Shown here one piece after another: positions 28,541 to 37,572 of a DNA stretch of 64,000 nt. Source of the stretch: a bacterium (GTDB lineage Bacteria; Bacillota; Clostridia; Christensenellales; Aristaeellaceae); NCBI GenBank assembly GCA_029009515.1, contig JAQXJZ010000001.1, positions 32,122 to 96,121 of the forward strand. The letters run 5' to 3'. The notes below the pieces were generated by a model, which was not told the DNA's origin, ran no database searches, and saw only the letters and a list, made by a program, of their open reading frames with translations. The translations under genes were made by a program, and so were the position numbers. Position 1 is the stretch's first letter. Each line of letters starts with the position of its first letter.

Positions 28541-29518
28541 ATGTGTACTGCCGTTTCTTATCAGCCTAAAGATCATTACTTTGGTCGTAATCTCGATCTT
28601 GAATACTCATATAACGAAACCATTACCATCACACCGCGGTGTTTTCCGCTTCATTTCCGGCATGCAAATACGCTTGAACATCACCTTGCAATGATTGGCA
28701 TGGCCTATGTAGCGGATGGGTATCCACTCTACTACGAGGCAACAAATGAGGCAGGACTCAGCATGGCAGGTCTCAATTTCCCGGGAAACGCGGTGTATTG
28801 CAGTAACCCTGAAAGCCATGAATCAGTTGCCCCTTTTGAATTGATCCCCTGGATTCTGGCACAGTACAGTAATGCTGCTGAAGCCGTGGAAGCCATCAAA
28901 CAGCTCAGTCTTGTTCATGAGCATTTCAGAGATGATCTTCCCGTCACACCACTTCATTGGCTTCTTTCAGACAAGGACGCATCGTTTGTCATCGAAAGTA
29001 TGACCGACGGAATACTCATTCTCGAGAATCCTGTTGGTGTTCTCACGAATAATCCGCCTTTTGAGTACCATATGCTGCGTCTCAATGACTTCCTGAATGT
29101 TACAAACCGGCCGCCTGAGAACCGCTTTGCCGATGAAATCACGCTGGTTCCATACAGCCTTGGCATGGGCAGTATAGGCCTGCCTGGCGATATGTCATCC
29201 TCCTCACGCTTCGTTCGTGCAGCTTTCGTTAAAGCAAACTCCATCCCTTCGGACGATGACGCAGAAAATCTCTCGCAATTCTTTCATATTCTGGATGCAG
29301 TCTTTCAGCCCAAAGGCTGTACAATGCTGCAGTCTGGGCTTTACGAATACACGCTCTATTCCAGCTGCTGCAATACAACACGAGGCGTGTACTACTACAA
29401 AACCTACGAAAACAACCAGATTTCAGGTGTAAATATGCATGCGGAAAATCTGGACGCTTCTTCTCTGATCATATATCCTATGCTGTCTGCTCAGCAAATC
29501 CACATGCAAAATCAATAA
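28541..29518 (+). CDS. Choloylglycine hydrolase family (bile salt hydrolase / penicillin V acylase)
   Basis: Starts MCTAVSYQPKDHYFGRNLDLEYSYNE (Cys2 nucleophile), EAGLSMAGLNFPGNAVY, GVLTNNPPFEYH, SSSRFVRAAF; AGGAGG SD; the track start at 28442 is too early. Confidence 0.93.
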   Translation: MCTAVSYQPKDHYFGRNLDLEYSYNETITITPRCFPLHFRHANTLEHHLAMIGMAYVADGYPLYYEATNEAGLSMAGLNFPGNAVYCSNPESHESVAPFELIPWILAQYSNAAEAVEAIKQLSLVHEHFRDDLPVTPLHWLLSDKDASFVIESMTDGILILENPVGVLTNNPPFEYHMLRLNDFLNVTNRPPENRFADEITLVPYSLGMGSIGLPGDMSSSSRFVRAAFVKANSIPSDDDAENLSQFFHILDAVFQPKGCTMLQSGLYEYTLYSSCCNTTRGVYYYKTYENNQISGVNMHAENLDASSLIIYPMLSAQQIHMQNQ

Positions 29519-29519
29519 G

Positions 29520-29551
29520 AAAAGGAGCGGGACAATCGTCTCGCTCCTTTT
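29520..29551. terminator. Bidirectional terminator AAAAGGAGCGGGAC-AATC-GTCTCGCTCCTTTT
   Basis: 14 bp stem (one G-U) between convergent bsh-like gene and nagA. Confidence 0.9.
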
Positions 29552-29567
29552 GGGTGAACGGATTGAA

Positions 29568-30683
29568 TCAGCCGATGGTTCCCACAAACTCATACTTCTC
29601 GTCAAAGCGGGCGAAGATGGCGGGGGAGCCAACCTTGATCATGCCCATCTCGCTATTGCCAATGGACTCAGCAGGCGTAGAAGTGGTCATGGTGGCAGCC
29701 TCTTCAGCGGTTGCGCCAAAGGCCATCAGATTCTGGAATGCACGCACCATGGTCAGCGTGCTGCCCGCCAGCGTGCCGTCTTCCAGACGAGCTGCGCCCT
29801 CCTTCACAAACACATCCTGACCACCCAGCTGGTACTTGCCATCGGGCATGCCGGCTGCTTCCATGGCGTCGGTGATGGCCACGGCAAGCTTCTTGCCTTT
29901 GCAGCGCATAATCAGGCGCACGATGTCGGGATGGAGGTGAATGCCGTCGCTGATGAATTCGCAGGCAATGCGGTCATCCACCATAGCGGCACCGGGCACA
30001 CCGGGCGCTCGATGATTCAGAGGCGTCTGCGCGTTGAAGGTGTGGGTGATGTGATTGGCGCCATGATCAGCAGCGGCGTGGACGGTTTCCGCATCCGCAG
30101 AGGTATGGCCGATGCTGACGGTAATGCCGCTTTCAGTCAGACGCTTGATGAAATCCAGCGCGCCTTCCTTTTCAGGAGCCATCGTGATCATGCGCACAAT
30201 GCCTTCATTGCCGCCGGTATACAGCTGCCAGTTCTCTTCGTTAGGAAGCACGAAGTACTGCTTGGGCTGAGCACCCGCCTTGCTTTCACTCAGGAAGGGA
30301 GCTTCCATGTGAGCGCCAAGAACGATTGCTCCGTCCTTTTCAGGAGTGTCCATCACAGCCTTGATGCCGTCAAGCGCCTTGCACGTATCTTCGGGACTGG
30401 CACTCATGGTGGTGGGAAGGAAGGCAGCCACGCCGAATTTCTTCAGTTCACGACTCATGTGACGTACAGCTTCTTCACCATTCATGGTATCCTTGCCCAT
30501 GAAGGCATGAATGTGAACATCCACGAAGCCCGGCAGAAGCACATCGCCGCCAAGATCAAGCACCTTTTCGCCGTTTTCAGGCAGGTTGGAACCGATCTGG
30601 GCAATCTTACCATCCTTCACCAGGATATCGGTGTTGTCGTTGAATACACCATTGATAAAAGCCCTTGCGTTGCGAATGATCAT
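29568..30683 (-). CDS. nagA: N-acetylglucosamine-6-phosphate deacetylase
   Basis: PGFVDVHIHAF, GAHMEAPFLS, HTFNAQTPLNHRAPG, ITDAMEAAGMPDGKYQLGG, LEDGTLAGSTLTM. Confidence 0.93.
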   Translation of the reverse strand: MIIRNARAFINGVFNDNTDILVKDGKIAQIGSNLPENGEKVLDLGGDVLLPGFVDVHIHAFMGKDTMNGEEAVRHMSRELKKFGVAAFLPTTMSASPEDTCKALDGIKAVMDTPEKDGAIVLGAHMEAPFLSESKAGAQPKQYFVLPNEENWQLYTGGNEGIVRMITMAPEKEGALDFIKRLTESGITVSIGHTSADAETVHAAADHGANHITHTFNAQTPLNHRAPGVPGAAMVDDRIACEFISDGIHLHPDIVRLIMRCKGKKLAVAITDAMEAAGMPDGKYQLGGQDVFVKEGAARLEDGTLAGSTLTMVRAFQNLMAFGATAEEAATMTTSTPAESIGNSEMGMIKVGSPAIFARFDEKYEFVGTIG

Positions 30684-30713
30684 GGTAACCTTCCTTTCTT
30701 TTTCCTTTGCTCG

Positions 30714-31745
30714 TTACTGATTCTTGAAAGCGGTGTAGATCTCCTGGAACTTGGTCTCGTGAGCGCCGATATCCAGAATGAACTCAGCATCCACCAGCAA
30801 TTCGTCAGGCACATTCATGACAGAGGCATTCTTGAAGGTATCGCTCAGATACGCTTCGGCAGCCTCGTTCACGCACATATAATACTGCATTTCAGCGTTG
30901 TTGGCAGCCACTTCGGGACGCATGAGATAATCCAGCAGCACATGAGCATTATCAGCGTTCTTGGCGCCAGCGGGAATCACAAAGCCATCGATGCCATAGC
31001 CGAGGCCTTCCTTGGGATACACAACCTTAAAGTCAGGATGCTCAAGCTGCACCATGTAGACGAAGGGAGTGAACATGAAACCAACGCTGGCTTCGCCAGT
31101 GGTAACCGCGGTGTAAGACTCCATGTCACCGAAGGTGCGGATGTTCTTGTACAGGGGCATCAGCTTTTCCTGCATCTGCGCAAGCACTTCAGGGTCGGTC
31201 TCGTTCATGCTCTGACCCATGGTCTTGAGGGTGATGCCGCACAGCACGCGGGCATTCTCCAGCACGGCCACGCTGTCGGTGAGCTGTTCATTCCACAGGT
31301 CTTCGTAACCGGTGATTTCAAAGGGAACGCGGGCAGGATCATAAATGATCAGCGGGCAGCCGGCAACGTAGGGGATGACATACTCGTTGGCAGGGTCGTA
31401 GGACTGGCTGAGGAAGGTGGGGTTGAGGTTGCCATAGTTGGCAAACTTGCTCATATCCAGCTTCTGCAGCAGGCCCTGTTCACGCAGGATGTTGAGGGAA
31501 TAGTCGCTGGAGAGAATCAGGTCATAGTCAGCGCCGCCTCCCTGAGTAACCTTCAGCAGCATGCTGTCGATGGAATCCATGGGGGACCAGATGACCTTAA
31601 TGCCGGTTTCCTGCTCGAAGTTGTACAGGGTATCAGCATCGATGTAGCCTTCCCAGCTGAGAATGTTGACTACCTTTTCTTCTGCGAAGCTGAAGGCAGG
31701 AATCGCCATCAGCAGGCAGAGCACGAGAGCGAGGATCTTTTTCAT
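30714..31745 (-). CDS. potD: Spermidine/putrescine ABC transporter substrate-binding protein
   Basis: Signal peptide; VVNILSWEGYIDADTLYNFEQETGIKVIW; clustered with potABC. Confidence 0.93.
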   Translation of the reverse strand: MKKILALVLCLLMAIPAFSFAEEKVVNILSWEGYIDADTLYNFEQETGIKVIWSPMDSIDSMLLKVTQGGGADYDLILSSDYSLNILREQGLLQKLDMSKFANYGNLNPTFLSQSYDPANEYVIPYVAGCPLIIYDPARVPFEITGYEDLWNEQLTDSVAVLENARVLCGITLKTMGQSMNETDPEVLAQMQEKLMPLYKNIRTFGDMESYTAVTTGEASVGFMFTPFVYMVQLEHPDFKVVYPKEGLGYGIDGFVIPAGAKNADNAHVLLDYLMRPEVAANNAEMQYYMCVNEAAEAYLSDTFKNASVMNVPDELLVDAEFILDIGAHETKFQEIYTAFKNQ

Positions 31746-31816
31746 GGTCTTGTATCTCCTTTCTGTTTTGGGTCTCGTTTATGTCTTTCGCCATTTTTAC
31801 ACGGCGGGACATTTGT

Positions 31817-32653
31817 TCAGGAACGCGCAAGCTTTTTCTGGCGCTGTGCACGCGCGCTGGAGAGGTAACGGCTGAGTGCTACCGCCAGGAAGATCACACC
31901 CATGGTGATGGTGCACAGAGCGTTCACCATCGGCGAAACGCCAACCTTTACGCTGGAATAGATCTTGATGGGCAGCGTACCCTCGCCCGCTCCATATACA
32001 AAGAAGCTGATGACAAAGTCGTCAAGCGACATGGCGAGCGCCAGAAAGCAGCCGCTGATGATGGCAGGCCGGCACAGGGGAAGGGTGATATCGCGCATTA
32101 CACGGGCAGGATTGGCACCCAGGTCCCTCGCTGCATCGAACAAAGCCGGATCCATACCGGCAAGGCGGCTCTTCACATTCAGAAACACATAGGGGATACA
32201 GAACGTGCTGTGGGCCAGAACCAGTCGAAGTTCGTTTCCGCGGATTCCAAGCGCATTGAAGATAACCATGAATGCCAAACCAAGAATGATTTCCGGAATC
32301 ATGATGGGAAGCGTTACAAGCATCTCCATGGCTGCATCCATTTTGGTTGCATGCTTCTTGTCCATGATGGTTCGCTGCGCCATTCCAATAGCGCCCAGCG
32401 TACCCACCACACTGGAAACCAGCACGGACCACAATGCCACGCGAAGACTGAGCACCAGAGCGCCGCCAAATCCGCTCCTGCCGCTGAACAGCTTCTGGTA
32501 CCACATGGTGGACCAGCCAGTAAACGCAATGGGTATGCGCGCGGTATTGTCATTGAAGGAATAGATCACCACAACGATGATCGGCAGATACATGATCAGA
32601 AGCACCAGCGACAGGAACAGCAGGGAACCAAATGATTTCTTTTTCATTTTCAT
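31817..32653 (-). CDS. potC: Spermidine/putrescine ABC transporter permease
   Basis: YLPIIVVVIYSFNDN..., EAA-loop ARDLGANPARVMRDITLPLCRPAIISG. Confidence 0.92.
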   Translation of the reverse strand: MKMKKKSFGSLLFLSLVLLIMYLPIIVVVIYSFNDNTARIPIAFTGWSTMWYQKLFSGRSGFGGALVLSLRVALWSVLVSSVVGTLGAIGMAQRTIMDKKHATKMDAAMEMLVTLPIMIPEIILGLAFMVIFNALGIRGNELRLVLAHSTFCIPYVFLNVKSRLAGMDPALFDAARDLGANPARVMRDITLPLCRPAIISGCFLALAMSLDDFVISFFVYGAGEGTLPIKIYSSVKVGVSPMVNALCTITMGVIFLAVALSRYLSSARAQRQKKLARS

Positions 32654-32662
32654 TCCCTCCCG

Positions 32663-33523
32663 TCAGAACATGCTCATGCCGTCAGAACCGCCCACACGGC
32701 GATACACGGCAATCACAGCGCCCGTTACCGTCAGCAGGAGTACGCTGAGAGCAGCTGCCATGGGCAGATCACGGCTGTTGATGAGCTGCTGAATCAATCC
32801 ACCGGCAAGAACGCTCTTGGATCCGCCAAGCAAGTCATTCAGGAAAAACAGGCCCATCGAAGGGATGAACACCAGCACACAGCCAGCCATCAGGCCCGCC
32901 AGCGTCAGCGGAACGGTAATGGTGAAGAAAGCATACAGGGGAGACGCACCCAGATCGCGCGCGGCCTCCACAACGGAAAAATCCAGTTTATCAACCGTTG
33001 TAAAGGTGGGCAGAATCATGAAGGGAATCAGCGCGTACACCATACCAAGCAGAACCGCGCCATCGGTATAAAGCAGTTTCAGAGGCTCTTTAATGATGCC
33101 GAGCTGCATCAGTACCGAGTTGACCGGTCCGTTACCCATCAGCAGAATGCGCCAGCCGTAGATGCGGATCAGCGCATTGGTCCAGAACGGCACGATGATG
33201 AGGAGCATGATGATCGACCGTGCCATCGGATTGAGCCTTGCCATCAGGTAACCAAAGGGATAGCCGATCAGGATGCAAAGCGCCGTGGTGAGCGCCGCAA
33301 GACGCAGGCTCTTGAGCAGTACATTCAGGTACTGAGGAGATGCAAGACGAAGATAATTGCCAAAGGTGATCTCGTTTGTAACGCCTACCATTTCGCCGCG
33401 CGTCAGAAAGCTCAGGCCAAGCACGTACAGCAGCGAAACGAACACAAACGCGATGGACCAGAGATACATGGGCAGCTTGAGCAGACGCGAAAAGCGAATA
33501 TCCTGCTGTTTGGTTTCCATCAC
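32663..33523 (-). CDS. potB: Spermidine/putrescine ABC transporter permease
   Basis: EAARDLGASPLYAFFTITVPLTLAGLMAG; ATGA overlap with potA. Confidence 0.92.
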   Translation of the reverse strand: MMETKQQDIRFSRLLKLPMYLWSIAFVFVSLLYVLGLSFLTRGEMVGVTNEITFGNYLRLASPQYLNVLLKSLRLAALTTALCILIGYPFGYLMARLNPMARSIIMLLIIVPFWTNALIRIYGWRILLMGNGPVNSVLMQLGIIKEPLKLLYTDGAVLLGMVYALIPFMILPTFTTVDKLDFSVVEAARDLGASPLYAFFTITVPLTLAGLMAGCVLVFIPSMGLFFLNDLLGGSKSVLAGGLIQQLINSRDLPMAAALSVLLLTVTGAVIAVYRRVGGSDGMSMF

Positions 33524-34608
33524 ATGTCCTCCAGTTCATCCGGAACAATGGGGGAATGTGCGGCGCTCCAGCCCACATATACCTCGGTTCCCACAGAATA
33601 CTTGTCCATCTCAGCCGTCTGGGATACGGCATTGAGCACAACGGAATCATTCAGACGGATCTGCGTATGCTGCATACCGCCCGTATATTCCTTGTTTTCA
33701 ATGACGCCCTTGAGGTTCATGCCATGCTGCGGCTGGCTGCCATAGCGCACACGCTGAGGGCGCAGGCAGAGAACCGCACGGTCGCCCTTTGCAGGCTGCC
33801 AGTTGGAAGCTGCGCAAGCGGAAAGCTCCAGACCAGACACATTCAGTTTCAGGTCTGCACCATTCTGCTCCGTCACAACGCCGTGAATCAGATTGCTCTG
33901 GCCAATGAAATCTGCACAGAAGAGCGTCCGGGGATGCTCGTAAATCTCTTCCGGCGTACCCATCTGCTCGATCTTGCCATTTCGCATGATGACGATGCGG
34001 CTGGACATGTTGAGCGCTTCTTCCTGATCATGGGTGATATAGATGAACGTAATGCCCAGTTTGCGCTGCAGCTGCTTCAGTTCCTTCTGCATCTCCTGGC
34101 GGAGCTTCAGATCCAGCGCACCAAGAGGTTCATCCAGCAGAAGAATCTTGGGCTGCAGAACGACAGCACGGGCAATAGCGATGCGCTGCTTCTGACCGCC
34201 GGAAAGCTGGGAAGGCATGCGCTTTTCAAAACCAGACAGCCGTACAAGCGCCAGTGCAGCCTGTACGCGTTCCCGCTGTTCCTGCTTGCTTACCTTCATA
34301 ACGCGAAGTCCATACGCGATATTCTGGAAAACATTCATATGGGGGAAGAGTGCGTAATTCTGGAAAACCGTATTCACCTGACGTTTTTCAGGCGGAATGT
34401 TGGTTACATCCACACCTTCCAGCTCCACATGGCCGCTGGTAGGCTGTTCCAGACCTGCAATAATGCGCAGGGTGGTGGTTTTGCCGCAGCCACTGGGACC
34501 AAGCAGCGTTAAAAATTCGCCAGGATACACATCCAAATCAATATTCTGCAGAATAGGGCCTTCGCCAAAATCCTTGCAAAGCCCTTTCAGACGAAGAATC
34601 GGTTCCAT
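33520..34608 (-). CDS. potA: Spermidine/putrescine ABC transporter ATP-binding protein
   Basis: LLGPSGCGKTTTLRIIAGLEQPTSG, QLSGGQKQRIAIARAVV, LLDEPLGALD. Confidence 0.95.
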   Translation of the reverse strand: MEPILRLKGLCKDFGEGPILQNIDLDVYPGEFLTLLGPSGCGKTTTLRIIAGLEQPTSGHVELEGVDVTNIPPEKRQVNTVFQNYALFPHMNVFQNIAYGLRVMKVSKQEQRERVQAALALVRLSGFEKRMPSQLSGGQKQRIAIARAVVLQPKILLLDEPLGALDLKLRQEMQKELKQLQRKLGITFIYITHDQEEALNMSSRIVIMRNGKIEQMGTPEEIYEHPRTLFCADFIGQSNLIHGVVTEQNGADLKLNVSGLELSACAASNWQPAKGDRAVLCLRPQRVRYGSQPQHGMNLKGVIENKEYTGGMQHTQIRLNDSVVLNAVSQTAEMDKYSVGTEVYVGWSAAHSPIVPDELEDM

Positions 34609-34609
34609 T

Positions 34610-34903
34610 TCAGTCTCCCTTCTGCTTGGACGAAGAACAAAGCGCCTTCAAAAGCGATTGAATGCTGGGCCAGATTTCCATGTTGATAGAATAAATCACA
34701 GCACAGCCTTCCTTGCGGGCATGAACCAAACCAACGTCTACCAATAGCTTCATGTGATAGCTGATGGTAGGCTGCGTGCACTCGAAGGAGCGAAGAATCT
34801 CACAGCCGTTCATGTCCTGCTTCGATAGAATCTGCAAGATTCCCAGGCGCGTCTCGTCGCAAAGTACCTTCAGAATGGGGATGGAAGCCTTCAAACACTC
34901 CAT
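34610..34903 (-). CDS. ArsR-type winged-helix regulator
   Basis: ILKVLCDETRLGILQILSKQDMNGCEILRSFECTQPTISYHMKLLVDVGLVHARKEG; ends 2 bp before potA. Confidence 0.9.
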   Translation of the reverse strand: MECLKASIPILKVLCDETRLGILQILSKQDMNGCEILRSFECTQPTISYHMKLLVDVGLVHARKEGCAVIYSINMEIWPSIQSLLKALCSSSKQKGD

Positions 34904-34931
34904 ATCCGACGTGCCTCCTTGCTCATGAATA

Positions 34932-34947
34932 ATAGAAGGACTTCTAT
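34932..34947. promoter_or_regulatory. Candidate ArsR operator ATAGAAG-GA-CTTCTAT
   Basis: Perfect 7 bp palindrome just downstream of the predicted arsR-pot promoter. Confidence 0.65.
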
Positions 34948-34956
34948 ATCGATCAT

Positions 34957-34985
34957 ATTTTATATCATATGCCCCTTGCTGTCAA
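34957..34985 (-). promoter_or_regulatory. Predicted arsR-pot promoter TTGACA-17-TAAAAT (minus strand)
   Basis: -35 complement of 34980-34985, -10 complement of 34957-34962, 17 bp spacer. Confidence 0.6.
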
Positions 34986-35026
34986 TATATGTTGCATACC
35001 ATTTGACAGCATATTATATATCACCG

Positions 35027-35055
35027 GTGACAGCGGAATTGAAACGTGTTATAAT
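35027..35055 (+). promoter_or_regulatory. Predicted traX-like promoter GTGACA-17-TATAAT
   Basis: Hexamers at 35027-35032 and 35050-35055. Confidence 0.5.
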
Positions 35056-35071
35056 ATTAATCGGATGAAAA

Positions 35072-35866
35072 ATGAAAGCAGGTGTTTGTTTGGCTGCCTT
35101 GAGAAACGAACGGCTTGCCGGTAATCAGGACACGTCTTTTTTGAAGCTCCTTGCCCTGATTTTTATGTTTGTTGATCACCTTGGCGCCAGCCTGATGACA
35201 AATGTGTTTGAAATGCGTGTCATTGGCCGCATGGCTTTTCCATTGTACGCATGGTGTCTGGTGGTCGGAAGCGTTAAGACCCGCAATCCGGTCAAATACG
35301 GGCTGCGTCTGCTCGTGCTGGCTGTCATCTCTCAACCCCTGTACATGATGGCGCTGAATCATGGCTGGGCTGATTTTGGCATTCTCTATACGCTGCTTGT
35401 CTCGCTAATCGCCATTCAGGGCATTCGCATCCAGAAGCTTGGCAGCCAATTATGGGGTCCTGCACTTTGTTATCTTCTGCTTGGCTATATCAAGGTAGAC
35501 TACGGCTGGAAAGGTCTTACCTTCATTTTGATTCTGTACCTGGCAAGAGAGAGCAGGAGCGGTCTGATCGGCGCCTACCTGGCGTATTCCCTGTTTTGGG
35601 GCGCGTCGAGCTCTGCAGTGACCCAGTTGTTTGGTTATCCGCTCACATTTCTTAACTGGAAGGGCATTGGTTCTGTCCTGTATTCCTTCTTCAGACTGCA
35701 GGGCATGATTTGGCTTGCGCTTCCGCTGATTGTCTGCCCGACAAACACCGGCATCCGTCTGCCCAAATGGCTTGGATATGGACTGTATCCGCTTCATCTG
35801 GTGGTTCTGATCATTCTGAAACTGGCCAGCGGTATCTCTTTTTCCAGCATGCTGCGAGGCTTCTGA
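35072..35866 (+). CDS. TraX family membrane protein (putative acetyltransferase); start uncertain (35072 or TTG at 35090)
   Basis: FLKLLALIFMFVDHLGASL...VIGRMAFPLYAWCLVVG...PLHLVVLIILK. Confidence 0.85.
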   Translation: MKAGVCLAALRNERLAGNQDTSFLKLLALIFMFVDHLGASLMTNVFEMRVIGRMAFPLYAWCLVVGSVKTRNPVKYGLRLLVLAVISQPLYMMALNHGWADFGILYTLLVSLIAIQGIRIQKLGSQLWGPALCYLLLGYIKVDYGWKGLTFILILYLARESRSGLIGAYLAYSLFWGASSSAVTQLFGYPLTFLNWKGIGSVLYSFFRLQGMIWLALPLIVCPTNTGIRLPKWLGYGLYPLHLVVLIILKLASGISFSSMLRGF

Positions 35867-35883
35867 CTGCAGGAGGTTTTTCT

Positions 35884-36789
35884 ATGACACCATACAAGGT
35901 CTATGCAGACGCGGCGGCGGACGTCCCGCGCGAACTGCGCAGCCGCTATCAAATCGAAGTGCTGCCCATTGCTGTCGCGCTTGGAGAAAAGACGTTCCAA
36001 AGCGGACTGGATCTTGAAAACGAGGATTTTTATGGAATGCTGGAAGAATTCGACGGCATTCCGGTTACTTCTCAGGTGACGCCGTATGCCTTTGAGGAAC
36101 TTTTTGAAAAGGAATTTTCAGAAGGCACCCGCGAACTGCTGATCTTTCTGATCAACGCAAAAGGCTCTGCCACCTACAATAATGCAATCGCTACGCGCGA
36201 GCGTTTCTTCGCAGATCATCCCCAAGCCAAAGAGCAAATGCGAATCCATTTGTTTGATGGCGCCAGCTACTCCTTTGGCTACGGCTATCCCGCTGTCCTG
36301 GCTGCTCAAAAGCTTGAAATGGGCATGAACACAGATGAAGTGGTGGAGTTGGCCAACGAGCAGCTCCAGAAGCAGCGTATCTTTTTCGGACTTTTTTCGC
36401 TGAAATATGCCGGAAAATCTGGCCGCATCCCCAGTGCAGCCGTGTTTGTCGGCGAAGCGTTGGGCATCAAGCCTATCATGCAGGTATGGGATCATGCCAT
36501 CACAACTGTCGGCAAGGCACGCGGTGATAAAAAGCTGATCAAAGAGATTGTCAAAATGACGTTGGATGATATGGAACCCAACACACCATACAGCATCGGG
36601 TATGGTTCTGACCCTTCTGTCATGGAAGAACTGACTGTCGAAATGACCAAAAAAGTGGGATATCCGCCTGTTTATACTTTCCGGATTGGCCCTGCCATTG
36701 CCATCAATGCCGGACCTAAGGTGGTAGGGGTAGTGTTTGAAGCAAACCAGAAAAAGCTCGCAAAAGAAGACAAGAAAAAGAACGGCTAA
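35884..36789 (+). CDS. DegV family fatty-acid-binding protein
   Basis: VYADAAADVPRELRSRYQIEVLPIAVALGEKTFQSGLDLENEDFYGML...PVTSQVTPYAFEELF; GGAGG SD. Confidence 0.92.
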   Translation: MTPYKVYADAAADVPRELRSRYQIEVLPIAVALGEKTFQSGLDLENEDFYGMLEEFDGIPVTSQVTPYAFEELFEKEFSEGTRELLIFLINAKGSATYNNAIATRERFFADHPQAKEQMRIHLFDGASYSFGYGYPAVLAAQKLEMGMNTDEVVELANEQLQKQRIFFGLFSLKYAGKSGRIPSAAVFVGEALGIKPIMQVWDHAITTVGKARGDKKLIKEIVKMTLDDMEPNTPYSIGYGSDPSVMEELTVEMTKKVGYPPVYTFRIGPAIAINAGPKVVGVVFEANQKKLAKEDKKKNG

Positions 36790-36791
36790 GA

Positions 36792-36828
36792 AAACGCCTT
36801 CGGATGTTTGCTTCATCCGAAGGCGTTT
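36792..36828. terminator. Terminator AAACGCCTTCGGATG...CATCCGAAGGCGTTT
   Basis: 15 bp perfect stem between convergent degV-like and mgtC-like genes. Confidence 0.9.
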
Positions 36829-36869
36829 CTGTATAGAACACATTTGCTCCCGAACCAGGAGGCTATCTA

Positions 36870-37556
36870 TCAGGTATTGCGCGTACGCACGCCCTGAATG
36901 TTGGCGTATTCGGACAGCTTGTTCACAATGTCCTTATACGTGGCCTTGCCCTGCATATCCAGCGTATAGATGTTGGTATACAGGTTATACTTACCCTTGT
37001 TCTCCACGTGGAAGTCGATATCCAGTACATTGACGCCAATGCTCTGGAAGTAGTCGTTGATGAAAGCAATGGTCTCCACACGGTGAATAAACTTGATTTC
37101 CACGTGCTTCACGGCATTCACATGCACCACGCGCTGCAGAAGTGCCAGCGTAATAACCACAATCAAACAACCGGCAACGGCCAGCGTATAGTAGCCCATG
37201 CCAACAGCCAAGCCCAAGCATGCAACGTTCCATAGGGAAGCCGCCGTGGTCAGACCGGCAATTTTCTTCTGGCTGATAAAGATTGTTCCAGCACCAAGAA
37301 AACCGATGCCGCTGACAACCTGCGCACTGATGCGGCCATAGCTGACCGCAATACCCGTGTTCATATTGTTCATGTTCAGACTGATGGTATCAGAAATGAT
37401 CAAACTCTCCATGATGGCGATAATCGAAGCGCCAACACATACCAGAACGTGCGTACGAAGACCCGCGGGACGGTTTTTGCGCTCGCGCTCCATACCAATA
37501 ACGCAGCCAATAACAACAGCCAAAAGCAAACGAAGGCCCTGTTCCCACCATACCAT
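36870..37556 (-). CDS. MgtC/SapB family membrane protein
   Basis: GCVIGMERERKNRPAGLRTHVLVCVGASI, SGIGFLGAGTIF, GLTTAASLWNVACLGLAVGMG; GGAGG before ATG at 37556. Confidence 0.92.
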   Translation of the reverse strand: MVWWEQGLRLLLAVVIGCVIGMERERKNRPAGLRTHVLVCVGASIIAIMESLIISDTISLNMNNMNTGIAVSYGRISAQVVSGIGFLGAGTIFISQKKIAGLTTAASLWNVACLGLAVGMGYYTLAVAGCLIVVITLALLQRVVHVNAVKHVEIKFIHRVETIAFINDYFQSIGVNVLDIDFHVENKGKYNLYTNIYTLDMQGKATYKDIVNKLSEYANIQGVRTRNT

Positions 37557-37572
37557 GTTTGAACGCCTCCTA

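Noticed and set aside
29550-31868. 772 aa plus-strand ORF
   Set aside because: Antisense shadow of nagA and potD.
35072-35866. TraX as evidence of a conjugative element
   Set aside because: TraX-family genes are common as chromosomal singletons in Firmicutes; no tra/mob genes nearby.
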